From Bradysia coprophila (lineage: Eukaryota > Arthropoda > Insecta > Diptera > Sciaridae), in NCBI RefSeq assembly GCF_014529535.1, contig NW_023503941.1:4896942-4960941 (forward strand): a stretch of DNA of 64,000 bases. Direction: 5' to 3'. Shown in pieces: positions 45,121-58,443 of the stretch; the first letter of the stretch is position 1, and every line of letters begins with the position of its first letter. Both the position numbers and the translations under genes were made by a program. Under the pieces are notes generated by a model. That model worked only from the letters and a program-made list of their open reading frames with translations, was not told the DNA's origin and did no database searches.

Positions 45121-46176
45121 ATGGCAAACCAAACGTGTACCGAAACTGAACCGATTCCAAGCGTAGACCGACACGGCCATCTCATCTGTGAACCGGGTGC
45201 AACCATAACCGATAGATATCGAATTGTGAGAAAACTGGGCAAAGGCTCCTTCAGCCGGGTGGTGGAAGTCACCGACACCAAAACGGAGTCAACAGTTGCA
45301 TTGAAAGTGAGCAGAAATAAGTCAAGTTGCAGGAAGGCGGCAAAGAGAGAAATCATGTTTTTGGGTTATATTGCACGACGCGATCCGGACGACACCAGCC
45401 TATGTGCCAAAATGCGAGATGCATTTTTATGGCACGGACACTACTGCATTACATTCGACATACTTGGATCCGATGTGTACCATTTCCTCGAACTCAACGA
45501 ATTCGTACCGTTCCCGATGGATCAAGTGCGGCACATGGCCTACCAGCTGTGCCATGCAGTGAACTTTTTACATCAACAAGGGATCATACACACCGACCTG
45601 AAGACGGACAATATTCTGTTTGTGGATTCGAGCTACACGAAGGAGTATCATCCGGAGAAGAAGATGAATATTCGGTCGGTTAACCGAACGGACATTCGTT
45701 TGATCGATTTGGGCTGTGCTGAAGATGACGAATTACCTCAGTCATACACCATCAGTAATCGGTGTTATCGTGCACCTGAAGTCGTGCTGAAAAATAATTG
45801 GAGCCATCCAGTCGATGTGTGGTCAATCGGTTGCATTCTTTACGAATTACACACCGGAAACCTGCTATTCAATACAGACGATGACGATTTGGAACATTTG
45901 GCGATAATGGAAAGAATTCTGGGTGAATTTCCTGTAGCCGGCGAGCATAAGTACTTTCCGAATGGTAAGTTAAACTTCGATTGGACTCAGCGACCGTTAG
46001 AGGTACATTGTCATCAACCGTTGCGGACTTCAATAAAGGCGGAAATCGATGACGACTTAATCGACTTGATGGAGAAAATGTTGGCCTACGAACCGGCGAA
46101 GAGAATTACATTGAAGGAGGCATTGACGCATCCATTCTTTGACAAATTGCCAGCGTCTCAACGACTAACGGTTTGA
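45121..46176 (+). CDS. CLK/LAMMER-family kinase, copy 2
   Basis: Same length and motif set as the copy at 36892: Lys62, HTDLKTDN, DLG, RAPE and the variant LAMMER motif are all present. Differences are Ala2 in place of Ser and Leu349 near the C-terminus where copies 1 and 3 have Lys. The leader ends 'caatacaacaaa' and the codon for Gly82 is in a GGGTTAT context, both shared (or nearly so) with copy 4, not with copies 1 and 3. AATAAA lies at 46249-46254. About 470 bp upstream of the ATG is conserved in all copies; the array MITEs lie beyond that. No TATA box was seen. Confidence 0.9.
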   Translation: MANQTCTETEPIPSVDRHGHLICEPGATITDRYRIVRKLGKGSFSRVVEVTDTKTESTVALKVSRNKSSCRKAAKREIMFLGYIARRDPDDTSLCAKMRDAFLWHGHYCITFDILGSDVYHFLELNEFVPFPMDQVRHMAYQLCHAVNFLHQQGIIHTDLKTDNILFVDSSYTKEYHPEKKMNIRSVNRTDIRLIDLGCAEDDELPQSYTISNRCYRAPEVVLKNNWSHPVDVWSIGCILYELHTGNLLFNTDDDDLEHLAIMERILGEFPVAGEHKYFPNGKLNFDWTQRPLEVHCHQPLRTSIKAEIDDDLIDLMEKMLAYEPAKRITLKEALTHPFFDKLPASQRLTV

Positions 46177-48615
46177 TCTTTGTGTAAAAAATATTTCTGT
46201 TTTAAATGTATTAACGAACGCAGTTTTAATGCTACTTAATTTATTGTAAATAAAATTTTTGAATTGTAAACTGATTGTGTTCTTCATTGTTACGCTTTAT
46301 GCAATTTTATGTTCTCAACATTTGATACCATAAAATCTTGTGGTGTGCTGAGAAATAGAAATATTGAAAACTCACACATTTCTGACACATTTATAAAACA
46401 TTCATGCTACCACATACAGTCGTTACTGTCTGACTAAACATTCAACTACTTACGCGAAAATATTCGCCACAACAACACTAAATGCCGAATTTATCTGTTA
46501 TATAGTCTCTTAATTTCAAGAACCGTAACTTTCAGTATTGAAATTCTAGATTTGCATTGAGATGTCGTCGTAAAACCTTTAAAAAAACCAACTAGCAGCA
46601 GGTCATACTTTGTTACTTAACATAAGAGGTAACAGATTTTGTGCAAACTGTTGCTGTTTATAGTAGACTAGGTGTTTCAACATTACAAGAGTTGCCGATC
46701 CCTCGAGTGTTATATCTTATCAACAATTACTACCACTCGAAAGTTGCATCCCCAAGGATTGCCACTTTATAAGAGAATCAGAAACATTGGGCAAAACGTA
46801 GGTCAGTGCATCCACAAGAGTAGCTGATGTTTGAGGACTAGGATCCCCTAAGCCCTTAACAATCTCTTGAGTTTGCATGGTAAACCTTCTTCGCGCGCTA
46901 CGATTTTCTAACAGATATAACATTGTAGCTTTGTAGCATGAATGTTGCCACCTAGTGGTCAATGATCTCATCCAAAAAATTTGGAGCAAAAATCAACAGG
47001 AACACAATGCATTAAATTAAATGTCGCTTGAGTACACAAATGAAGATGTGAAGGAAAATAAAATATTTTGCAGCTGTATACGATGCGACATAAGTCATCG
47101 TAAGTTAGATTGAAATTTCATTGGATTTTATTCAAGTCAAAAGATTCAACATCATGTCTCCGATATCTCAGGAACTATTGAACCGATTTTGAATAACTTT
47201 TTTCCCTGAAAGGTAGCTCGACACTACTTTTCAGTGAAGTTTAGCAAAATCGGTTCAGTAGTTCCTGAGGTATGGGAGATTTGGCGTTTAGTGATGTTGC
47301 CCCCCGATTTATCGGCTTTGCCCTTAGGCGAAGTAAATTTGCTTTCGTTTGCTCATCGGGATATATCGTCCCCTCTTCCACATTAGTGAGATGAGTGGCT
47401 GAATTATCTTTTTGACGTGTTCAATATGGTGATTGAAGGACAACTTCTCATCAAGCACTAAGCCACGGTATTTGTAAGTTCTTACTCGTTACACAGTCTC
47501 ATTGCTAAGTTTGATGTTGCTTTTCCAAAAGTCATGTAGCACGTCTTGCAAATTGAGAATTAAGACAGAGTCATTTGTGGAGGGCTAAAATTCCAATTCT
47601 TCGGCTGTATCGAATGCACAGAAGAATGCTGTATCGTCAGCGTATAGAATAATTTTTTCCAGCCGTCTAAGAGTTACCATGTGAGTGACGTAAATAATAA
47701 AATGAATTCGTCGCTTCATTATCATTTGATGGCCCTGGTCTGCTTGTTGCAGCAATTATCTGAACTGGATGCACTCGATGAACTGGTTCTTTCAAAGTGA
47801 ACTGGAATCCAAAATTGAACAATCTAGTACTTCCATCATTTTACTACATTTTACTATTGTTCATTGTTCATTTTGAAATTTAAAAACAGAATGTGCCAAA
47901 AATCTACTGTCAGAATAGGGCTTGATAGAGGAACAAAATAACAACATCTAGCCAAAAGGTTTCGTGGGCGCAGAAAATGCCACCACCCACACTTATCATT
48001 ATTTGGCACAACGCACTTCAAGCATGAGTGGTACTCTGAATAGAGTACTGAACCTGGACAGTTAATAAAATAATTTTTGGCTCTGTAAAATTTATTTTAA
48101 AAAAATCCATACAAAATCGTGCTCTATCTGACAGCTGTCACTCGAAGCACTTATGCTTGAAGTGTACGTTGTGTCGCACCAAGAAACTTTTTTTCCACAG
48201 CCTCATACTTTTGATAATAGTTTGAAAGTAACCTTGATGTAGACCGAGCAGAGCTAGGCAGCTCCTTTATCAAATAAAATTCTAAGTTTCGCACTTTATG
48301 AAAATCGAGCGACTCAATGGCGTAATGGTTAGCACGTTTGCTTTCCAATATTCGATTGAGTTGTCAGTGTCGAGCCTCAACCAGGCCAGAAAAAAAAAAC
48401 AGTTGTCAGACTTGTACACAAAATACACATCTGGTTGAATCGATTCATAAAAAATCTGGTATGGTTGTGTGTGTAGAACTGTCACACGGCTTACCGGTCA
48501 AGACATTGTTGGGAGCTGCCGGTATTCTTCTCCTACTGCGCTTTAGTGGATTTTAGCACTGCTATAGGTACTAAGGCGCAATATTAAAAAATCCTTCAGA
48601 GTGTAACATACTTAG

Positions 48616-49040
48616 TAAGGGCGTATCGAATTTTTAGAATTTTAAGGGCCGCGATAGCCTGTGTGCGGAAAACGTAGATCATTGAAAACTAATTCCAGGC
48701 ATATGGTTGATGGATCCGAAGGTGCCCGGGAAGAAGTCCCCCCGGACGACTTTAACTTTCAAATGGTCATAACTCGGAAAGTTGAGAGTATTTCTGAAAA
48801 CAATGTTCTAGCAGGATGTAGAGCGTTTAAAACTCTACAAAACTGCCAAAGAAACCGATGGTCCAAAAGGTATGTCTGTCGAGGTTTTCTAACATCGAAA
48901 GTTCGACATTTTCGTTTTTGACTTTTATTTCCTGAGAGACAAATTATTAAGTTTAGCTTTTGGCATGAGGTTGTAGAGGAGGTCGAGTACTACCAGTACA
49001 CTAGGCATTGTCCCGGTCGGCGATCCATCCGAAACCACTT
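48616..49040. mobile_element. hAT-like foldback element, left arm only (unit 2)
   Basis: The left end and its ATACTTAG duplication (48608-48615) are present. The sequence stops at about 49040, where it joins DNA that in unit 1 lies at about 42150. The right arm and right duplication are gone. Confidence 0.8.
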
Positions 49041-51939
49041 TCTGCGCCAGTCATCGTTGACAAGTTATTGATTTGTGTCGTCACTGCAAAAACAGGTTGG
49101 AGCTGTGGTATTGTGCAGTATGCGCTCAATGTAGGATTAGATTGGTGGTAGTGCTATTTTGTCCATAAAAACAAGCAGACTGTGGAACAAGTTCAACTTA
49201 ATGAGCCTATCGGCAAAACATTGGTGTGAGAACCTCTCGGCGATTGTGTGTTGATTTCATTAATTACCTTATGGATTGTTGTTGGTGGAAGAAGTATAGG
49301 CGCCATTGGGATAGATTTTTGTACAAATCTCGGTGTTATTTTGCCTTCGTCCGAGCTCCTAATGGAGTAGAATGCCCAAACATTGATGAAGAGGTATGAG
49401 ATGGCTTATCACACAGCACAGCATAGAAAATATTCGGAGACTGATGAAATCACAGTAGACACTGAGTTTCTTTATAAAGATAGATGACTTGTTTGCGTTG
49501 TATGAGTTAAAACATACAATACAAGCAATTCTAAGCGGTAGCTCTGATCAGTAAAGCCTCCAAATTTGACACTTATCAATTCAGTGTTCGTATTAATATC
49601 AGTGTTGTGATGAACGTAATTTTTGGGAGGAATGAATGTGAAGTTGTAAACACACACAAAATATTGTTTCGTTAAAAGACTTAGAAAAAAGCAGTTTTTG
49701 GAATTAAAAAAATTTTTTGGTCATTAGAAAATTCAAAAACCCAATTTTTCGGCCTACTTGGAGACTTGGAGCCTCACTCATAGGCCCACGGCTACGTTCA
49801 GATGTGAAAATTATTTTTTTTTTTAGCTAGCCTGGACCAAGACCTTTCAAACGAACCCAATTTTAGTTAATTCGAGAGAAAATTGCATTTTTGGTAGCGA
49901 TTTATGTGAGGCTAGTACGCGCTACTCGCAAGCACAGAACAAGACGAAGAAAAATTAAATTTCAACTTAGATCAATGGACGAAAATCTCACAGGAAATAA
50001 TGTCTGCTTTAATATAAATCCCAACATTGGTGCAGCTCATTTCACCTTGAGTCATCTCGTTGCACCACGCGTCACCGTTGCACTACGAGTCACCGTTGCA
50101 CCACTCGTCGCCGATGTACCACGCGTCATCTCGATACACCATGGCCTCCAATGAATTAGCGGATCAGGCCGCTGAAATATGTTCAACAAAGTTTTTCGAC
50201 TTTCATTCAAATTAAACTTGTACAGTAGCCTCTGACTGTACAAGTTTAATTTCATTTACTTCATAGATATGCTACAATTTGCTTCAGTCGGTTTTCAGCT
50301 GGTCAACTCATACAAAAACGTTGCCTCTTACGTGTCACCACGGATTTTTTCATCAAATTTGCTTCAGCTGATCCACTGCTACACCCTGAACCAAGATCTG
50401 AATTAGTAGTCGGGGAGTAGTACAAACATTCAAACAAATAAAATTAGTAACCGTAGCATAGATTTCCAATGGAATTTTAGTACATCTTTTTGACGTAAAT
50501 CTTCAGAGGAAATTATTTTTGTAAATAGTTAACGACGTAATAGTTATGTTGTGTTACAGGTATTGTAATGTTGATTTATTCAGCACTAGTCTAGACTAGT
50601 GCTGAAAAAATCAACATTAAAATACGTGTAACACATCATGCTTTGTGCCAACCGAGAATTGAAATAGACAAGAGCACAAAAAATCATAATTTTCATTGTA
50701 AACAATCACTCTACAAATTTGATCGATCACATTGCTTTGCATTTTCTCAAACGAATGCTGTAACAACTCATACAAATTCCATATCAACACTGCTTTGAGT
50801 GTTGTAATATCACATCAAACGGGTGCTGAAATAAGTCACTTTACAACACTAAAATGAGTGCTGAAAAGAGTCGTATTTCAATTCTCGGTGGCACAAAAGC
50901 TGTTGTCACACATTGAGTGTTTAAAGGTTTTTGAAGTTTATACTTTTCCTGTTTTCCCGCATCTACCACAAATAAAATCGCTAGCTGTACCTGCAAACCT
51001 CCTCACTCGTCATTAGGCAGCATCAACTCCAATCTATAATTACCGTTATAGACACACATTCTTATTTGTTAATTCGTATTATCCAACGCAAAAGTGCTTC
51101 CAGTGCTTCCAGAGTACTAATTTGGATGACAAATTTTTCCAGATTTTTTTACAGCGCAAAAATTTGTTTTAGTACTCTATTTGGAGTACCACTCATGCTT
51201 GAAGTGCGTTGCTATTTCGAATGAATTGATTGCAAAATTACCCTATACTTGCAGCACCCTGCAAAAATGATCAAATTGAATTCTGACGAAAGAAAAACTT
51301 AGTTTCATCGATCTCATCCGAAGATATTGAAAAATTCCGTAATTCCGTAACTATTTAACTTACCCCGTTGATAACATATTTTGTCCCAATAATTTCTCCA
51401 CAGTTCAAATTCCATCTGTTCATTCTTCGCACACACAACCATATTATCTGACTTGATGAGATGCATACAAAGACCAATCACTACATTAAGTTAGGTGTGT
51501 AAATTGTCAACGAAAGGATTTATGCAAACATAAATGACAAAATGTTGTTACTTTCATTACAATTTGCAAGTGAGTCATGTGCACCAACAAAGTTTTATTG
51601 CTGTAAGCTGTGCTAATTGATTTTTCAGTTTTTTCCGCATTTTTCTTTGCTGTTCGTCTAACGCTTTACGAACTATGCAATTATGTTTATCTACATACAA
51701 GAACTAATGATGGGTGTATTCAACAGCCATCCAATGAGTCTCTTTGACTGTCATAGCTTGTAGTTTTTGTTTCATCTTTGTTTTATGGAAAAAGAAGAAC
51801 CGAGTTGAAAAGGTCCCAAAAGGTACATAACTTGTCAGTAACAAACCGACCTCAGACAATTAACGTAGCATCCCAGTGGTGAAGTTCTAGAGAAAATTTT
51901 AATTTGCAAAAAATTAACAAAAATCAGCAACACAACACA

Positions 51940-52995
51940 ATGTCAAACCAAACGTGTACCGAAACTGAACCGATTCCAAGCGTAGACCGACACGGCCATC
52001 TCATCTGTGAACCGGGTGCAACCATAACCGATAGATATCGAATTGTGAGAAAACTGGGCAAAGGCTCCTTCAGCTGGGTGGTGGAAGTCACCGACACCAA
52101 AACGGAGTCAACAGTTGCATTGAAAGTGAGCAGAAATAAGTCAAGTTGCAGGAAGGCGGCAAAGAGAGAAATCATGTTTTTGGGGTATATTGCACGACGC
52201 GATCCGGACGACACCAGCCTATGTGCCAAAATGCGAGATGCATTTTTATGGCACGGACACTACTGCATTACATTCGACATACTTGGATCCGATGTCTACC
52301 ATTTCCTCGAACTCAACGAATTCGTACCGTTCCCGATGGATCAAGTCAGGCACATGGCCTACCAGCTGTGCCATGCAGTGAACTTTTTACATCAACAAGG
52401 GATCATACACACCGACCTGAAGACGGACAATATTCTGTTTGTGGATTCGAGCTACACGAAGGAGTATCATCCGGAGAAGAAAATGAATATTCGGTCGGTT
52501 AACCGAACGGACATTCGTTTGATCGATTTGGGCTGTGCTGAAGATGACGAATTACCTCAGTCATACACCATCAGTAATCGGTGTTATCGTGCACCTGAAG
52601 TCGTGCTGAAAAATAATTGGAGCCATCCAGTCGATGTGTGGTCAATCGGTTGCATTCTTTACGAATTACACACCGGAAACCTGCTATTCAATACAGACGA
52701 TGACGATTTGGAACATTTGGCGATAATGGAAAGAATTCTGGGTGAATTTCCTGTAGCCGGCGAGCATAAATACTTTCCGAATGGTAAGTTAAACTTCGAT
52801 TGGACTCAGCGACCGTTAGAGGTACATTGTCATCAACCGTTGCGGACTTCAATAAAGGCGGAAATCGATGACGACTTAATTGACTTGATGGAGAAAATGT
52901 TGGCCTACGAACCGGCGAAGAGAATTACATTGAAGGAGGCATTGACGCATCCATTCTTTGACAAATTGCCAGCGTCTCAACGAAAAACGGTTTGA
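51940..52995 (+). CDS. CLK/LAMMER-family kinase, copy 3
   Basis: Full-length, 351 residues, intronless. The glycine loop carries Trp46 (GKGSFSWVV) where the other three copies have Arg; this position sits over the nucleotide and could affect ATP or substrate handling. The C-terminus ends RKTV as in copy 1, and the leader 'agcaacacaacaca' also matches copy 1. All catalytic residues are kept. AATAAA at 53068-53073. Its DNA differs from the other copies mostly by scattered single bases, several silent. CLK-like SR-protein kinase activity is inferred from family only. Confidence 0.9.
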   Translation: MSNQTCTETEPIPSVDRHGHLICEPGATITDRYRIVRKLGKGSFSWVVEVTDTKTESTVALKVSRNKSSCRKAAKREIMFLGYIARRDPDDTSLCAKMRDAFLWHGHYCITFDILGSDVYHFLELNEFVPFPMDQVRHMAYQLCHAVNFLHQQGIIHTDLKTDNILFVDSSYTKEYHPEKKMNIRSVNRTDIRLIDLGCAEDDELPQSYTISNRCYRAPEVVLKNNWSHPVDVWSIGCILYELHTGNLLFNTDDDDLEHLAIMERILGEFPVAGEHKYFPNGKLNFDWTQRPLEVHCHQPLRTSIKAEIDDDLIDLMEKMLAYEPAKRITLKEALTHPFFDKLPASQRKTV

Positions 52996-55310
52996 TCTTT
53001 GTGTAAAAAATATTTCTGTTTTAAATGTATTAACGAACGCAGTTTTAATGCTACTTAATTTATTGTAAATAAAATTTTTGAATTGTAAACGGATTGTGTT
53101 CTTCATTGTTACGCATTATGCAATTTTATGTTCTCAACACTTGATACCATAAAATCTTGTGGTGTGCTGAGAAACAGAAATATTGAAATCTCACACATTT
53201 CTGACACATTTATAAAACATTCATGCTACCACATACAGTCGTTACTGTCTGACTAAACATTCAACTACTTACGCGAAAATATTCGCCACAACAACACTAA
53301 ATGCCATATTTATCTGTTATGGAGTCTCTTCAGTATGGCGGTAAGATTTATGATTGAAGTTCTAGATTTGCATTGAGATGTCGTCGTAAAACCTTTAAAA
53401 AAACCAACTAGCAGTAGGTCATACTTTGTTACTTAACGTAAGAGGTAACAGATTTTGTGCAAACTGTTGCTGTTTATAGTAGACTAGGTGTTTCAACATT
53501 ACAAGAGTTGCCGATCCCTCGAGTGTTATATCTTATCAACAATTACTACCACTCGAAAGTTGCATCCCCAAGGATTGCCACTTTATAAGAGAATCAGAAA
53601 CATTGGGCAAAACGTAGGTCAGTGCATCCACAAGAGTAGCTGATGTTTGAGGACTAGGATCCCCTAAGCCCTTAACAATCTCTTGAGTTTGCATGGTAAA
53701 CCTTCTTCGCGTGCTACGATTTTCTAACAGATATAACATTGTAACTTTGTAGCATGAATGTTGCCACCAAGTGGTCAATGATCTCATCCAAAAAATCATC
53801 CAACACAATGCATTAAATTAAATGTCGCTTGAGTACACAAATGAAGACGTGAAGGAAAATAAAACGTTTTGCAGCTGTATACGATGAGACATAAGTCATC
53901 GTAAGTTAGATTGAAATTTGATTGGATTTTATTCAAGTCAAAAGATTCAACATCATGTCTCCGATATCTCAGGAACTATTGAACCGATTTTGAATAACTT
54001 TTTTCCCTGAAAGGTAGCTCGACACGACTTTTCAGTGAAGTTTAGCAAAATCGGTTCAGTAGTTCCTGAGGTATGGGAGATTTGGCGTTTAGTGATGTTG
54101 CCCCCCGATTTATCGGCTTTGCCCTTAGGCGAAGTAAATTTGCTTTCGTTTACTCAGCGGGATATATCGTCCCCTCTTCCACATTAGGGAGATGAAAGGT
54201 TGAATTATCTTTTTGACGTGTTCAATATGGTGATTGAAGGACAACTTCTCATCAAGCACTAAGCCACGGTATTTGTAAGTTCTTACTCGTTACACAGTCT
54301 CATTGCTAAGTTTGATGTTGCTTTTCCAAAAGTCATGTAGCACGTCTTGCAAATTGAGAATTAAGACAGAGTCATTTGTGGAGGGCTAAAATTCCAATTC
54401 TTCGGCTGTATCGAATGCACAGAAGAATGCTGTATCGTCAGCGTATTGAATCATTTTTTCCAGCCATCTAAGAGTTACCATGTCAGTGACGTAAATAATA
54501 AAATGAATTCGTCGCTTCATTATCATTTGATGGCCCTGGTCTGCTTGTTGCAGCAATTATCTGAACTGGATGCACTCGATGAACTGGTTCTTTCAAAGTG
54601 AACTGGAATCCAAAATTGAACAATCTAGTACTTCCATCATTTTACTATTGTTCATTGTTCATTTTGAAATTTAAAAACAGAATGTGCCAAAAATCTACTG
54701 TCAGAATAGGGCTTGATAGAGGAACAAAATAACAACATCTAGCCAAAAGGTTTCGTGGGCGCAGAAAATGCCACCACCCACACTTATCATTATTTGGCAC
54801 AACGCACTTCAAGCATGAGTGGTACTCTGAATAGAGTACTGAACCTGGACAGTTAATCAAATAATTTTTGGCTCTGTAAAATGTATTTAAAAAAAAATCC
54901 ATACAAAATCGTACTCTGTCTGGCAGCTGTCACTCGAAGCACTTATGCTTGAAGTGTACGTTGTGTCGCACCAAGAATTTTTTTTCCACAGCCTCATACT
55001 TTTGATAATAGTTTGAAAGTAACCTTGATGTAGACCGAGCAGAGCTAGGCAGCTCCTTTATCAAATAATTTATGAAAATCGAGCAACTCAATGGCGTAAT
55101 GGTTAGCACGTTTGCTTTCCAATATTCGATTGAGTTGTCAGTGTCGAGCCTCAACCAGGCCAGAAAAAAAATCAGTTGTCAGACTTGTACACAAATACAC
55201 ATCTGGTTGAATCGATTCATAAAAAATCTGGTATGGTTGTGTGTGTTTTAGCACTGCTATAGGTACTAAGGCGCAATATTAAAAAATCCTTCCGAGTGTA
55301 ACATACTTAG

Positions 55311-56403
55311 TAAGGGCGTATCGAATTTTTAGAATTTTAAGGGCCGCGATAGCCTGTGTGCGGAAAACGTAGATCATTGAAAACTAATTCCAGGCATATG
55401 CTTGATGGATCCGAAGGTGCCCGGGAAGAAGTCCCCCCGGACGACTTTAACTTTCAAATGGTCATAACTCGGAAAGTTGAGAGTATTTCTGAAAACAATG
55501 TTCTAGCAGGATGTAGAGCGTTAAAAACTCTACAAAACTGCCAAAGAAACCGATGGTCCAAAAGGTGTGTCTGTCGAGGTTTTCTAACATCGAAAGTTCG
55601 ACATTTTCGTTTTTGACTTTTATTTCCTGAGACAAATTATTAAGTTTAGCTTTTGGCATGAGGTTGTAGAGGAGGTCGAGTACTACCAGTACACTAGGCA
55701 TTGTCCCGGTCGGCGATCCATCCGAAACCACTTTTTCAACATTTTCTACTGTACTACTGTTCGTGGGTCAAATAACTAATTAAAACGATTATTTGTTGTT
55801 TTTCTCACAAATTTCACTTTCTCAGATTTTGTAGTACAAAATGTGCTACACCGAATTCTTAAATATTTTGTAAAAGAGTTCAGCTACTGTTATGGAATAT
55901 TATGTGCACTTACTGGCCAAGGTTACCTCGACTCAGCAACACCGGTTACAGTGTCTGCACTGGCTTCGTGGGCGACGTGGGTACACTTAAAAAGTCCATT
56001 CAAAAATGTTGAAAACGTGGTTTCGGATGGATCGCCAACCGGGACAATGCCTAGTGTACTGGTAGTACTCGACCTCCTCTACAACCTCATGCCAAAAGCT
56101 AAACTTAATAATTTGTCTCTCAGGAAATAAAAGTCAAAAACGAAAATGTCGAACTTTCGATGTTAGAAAACCTCGACAGACACACCTTTTGGACCATCGG
56201 TTTCTTTGGCAGTTTTGTAGTTTCAAAAATACTCTTAACTTTCCGAGTTATGACCATTTGAAAGTTAAAGTCGTCCGGGGGGACTTCTTCCCGGGCACCT
56301 TCGGATCCATCAACCATATGCCTGGACTTAGTTTAAAATGATCTACGTTTTCCGCACACAGGCTATCGCGACCCTTAAAATTCTCAAAATTCGATACGCC
56401 CTA
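55311..56403. mobile_element. hAT-like foldback element, unit 3
   Basis: Intact copy with the same flanking ATACTTAG on both sides (55303-55310 and 56404-56411) as in unit 1, so it was inherited with the duplicated segment, not inserted again. About 1093 bp, two bases shorter than unit 1. Confidence 0.85.
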
Positions 56404-56646
56404 ATACTTAGAAGGCGTGGTTCGGAATTCACGTTAAGCATGTGGTCCCTAGTGTTAGGTCATTACAATACCATGTAAAAGTACCTTCACTAGCTATAGC
56501 AGCAAATGGTAGCCGAATCTGTCATTTAAAATGTGTCCTCCCGGCTGAACAATAACCATACGCTATTATTATTATTATTATGAAAATCGAAGTAGTGGAC
56601 CTTTTATATACGATACGTCCGTCTAATCAAGTTTAAAAAAGGGAAA

Positions 56647-56877
56647 ATGAAAATAGCCGCAGTTCCATTCATATGGATTACGAAGTATCAGAATGGATTA
56701 CGAATGAAACGCAGGTGGCGGTGGCCGAAATTTGGTATTCCATTCAAATTGAAAAACATCGTTCCGCCACCTCTTCGAATTGATGTGGAGGAAACAAAGA
56801 ACTGGCCAGGGTTCGAGTGCAAATATGTGTTCAATGCAAGTAGGGAAAGTTTGTTTACTGTCTGTCCCATTAATTAG
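56647..56877 (+). CDS. Unknown 76-codon frame (unit 3)
   Basis: Copy of the frame at 41696 with a single Glu-to-Gly change. Basic and Trp-rich, no known family, no signal peptide or membrane helix. Listed because it is open in both units that retain the DNA. Confidence 0.25.
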   Translation: MKIAAVPFIWITKYQNGLRMKRRWRWPKFGIPFKLKNIVPPPLRIDVEETKNWPGFECKYVFNASRESLFTVCPIN

Positions 56878-56884
56878 ATACTTA

Positions 56885-57190
56885 TCAAAGTGACGAAGAG
56901 GCGGATGATGCCATTTCTATGATTTTCTTAGACGGAGAGTTCGAAGCCGAATTCTGATCGATGATCCCTGTGACGGTGGAAGCAGCAGTTGCAACAGAAC
57001 GTGATGTACCAGCCTCAGTTATTTCTGTTACGTCTTCATGATCCTCGTGCGGATTCAATAAAGAGTTTTTGAATGCAACTAATTTCTTCAAAATATCATA
57101 TTCTGCGCCAGTCATCGTTGACAAGTTATTGATTTGTGTCGTCACTGCAAAAACAGGTTGGAGCTGTGGTATTGTGCAGTAGGCGCTCAA
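56885..57190 (-). CDS. Unknown frame, open version (unit 3)
   Basis: The minus-strand frame of 101 codons includes AEYDILKKLVAFKNSLLN and a Ser-rich end (EMASSASSSL). Unit 1 carries a one-base insertion that alters the last ~20 residues; unit 2 keeps only the first part. It lacks an obvious ATG near its 5' edge and could be part of a larger, lost coding sequence. Confidence 0.25.
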   Translation of the reverse strand: MSAYCTIPQLQPVFAVTTQINNLSTMTGAEYDILKKLVAFKNSLLNPHEDHEDVTEITEAGTSRSVATAASTVTGIIDQNSASNSPSKKIIEMASSASSSL

Positions 57191-58443
57191 TGTAGGATTA
57201 GATTGGTGGTAGTGCTATTTTGTCCATAAAAACAAGCAGACTGTGGAACAAGTTCAACTTAATGAGCCTATCGGCAAAACATTGGTGTGAGAACCTCTCG
57301 GCGATTGTGTGTTGATTTCATTAATTACCTTATGGATTGTTGTTGGTGGAAGAAGTATAGGCGCCATTGGGATAGATTTTTGTACAAATCTCGGTGTTAT
57401 TTTGCCTTCGTCCGAGCTCCTAATGGAGTAGAATGCCCAAACATTGATGAAGAGGTATGAGATGGCTTATCACACAGCACAGCATAGAAAATATTCGGAG
57501 ACTGATGAAATCACAGTAGACACTGAGTTTCTTTATAAAGATAGATGACTTGTTTGCGTTGTATGAGTTAAAACATGCAATACAAGCAATTCTAAGCGGT
57601 AGCTCTTATCAGTAAAGCCTCCAAATTTGACACTTATCAATTCAGTGTTCGTATTAATATCAGTGTTGTGATGAACGTAATTTTTGGGAGGAATGAATGT
57701 GAAGTTGTAAACACACACAAAATATTGTTTCGTTAAAAGACTTAGAAAAAAGCAGTTTTTGGAATTAAAAAAATTTTTTGGTCATTAGAAAATTCAAAAA
57801 CCCAATTTTTCGGCCTACTTGGAGACTTGGAGTCTCACTCATAGGCCCACGGCTACGTTCAGATGTGAAAATTATTTTTTTTTTTAGCTAGCCTGGACCA
57901 AGACCTTTCAAACGAACCCAATTTTAGTTAATTCGAGAGAAAAAATTGCATTTTTGGTAGCGATTTATGTGAGGCTAGTACGCGCTACTCGCAAGCACAG
58001 AACAAGACGAAGAAAAATTAAATTTCAACTTAGATCAATGGACGAAAATCTCACAGGAAATAATATCTGCTTTAATATAAATCCCAACATTGGTGCAGCT
58101 CATTTCACCTTGAGTCATCTCGTTGCACCACGCGTCACCGTTGCACCACGAGTCACCGTTGCACCACGCGTCGCCGTTGTACCACGCGTCATCTCGATAC
58201 ACCATGGCCTCCAATGAATTAGCGGATCAGGCCGCTGAAATATGTTCAACAAAGTTTTTCGACTTTCATGCAAATTAAACTTGTACAGTAGCCTCTGACT
58301 GTGCAAGTTTAATTTCATTTACTTCATAGATATGCTACAATTTGCTTCAGTCGGTTTTCAGCTGGTCAACTCATACAAAGACGTTGCCTCTTACGTGTCT
58401 CCACGGATTTTTTCATCAAATTTGCTTCAGCTGATCCACTGCT

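Larger units (their letters stand above)
42306..49194 (+). repeat. Kinase array, unit 2 (6.9 kb)
   Basis: The shortest unit. It lacks the ~1.4 kb between the left arm of the hAT-like element and the last ~150 bp of the unit; the junction is at about 49040 with two bases of overlap. It shares with units 3 and 4 the deletion at 42724. Confidence 0.9.
49195..57255 (+). repeat. Kinase array, unit 3 (8.1 kb)
   Basis: It has the intact foldback element and both frames around 56.6-57.2 kb as in unit 1, but the upstream block (50500-51330) of units 2 and 4. Its mixture of unit 1-like and unit 2/4-like segments points to exchange between units. Confidence 0.9.
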
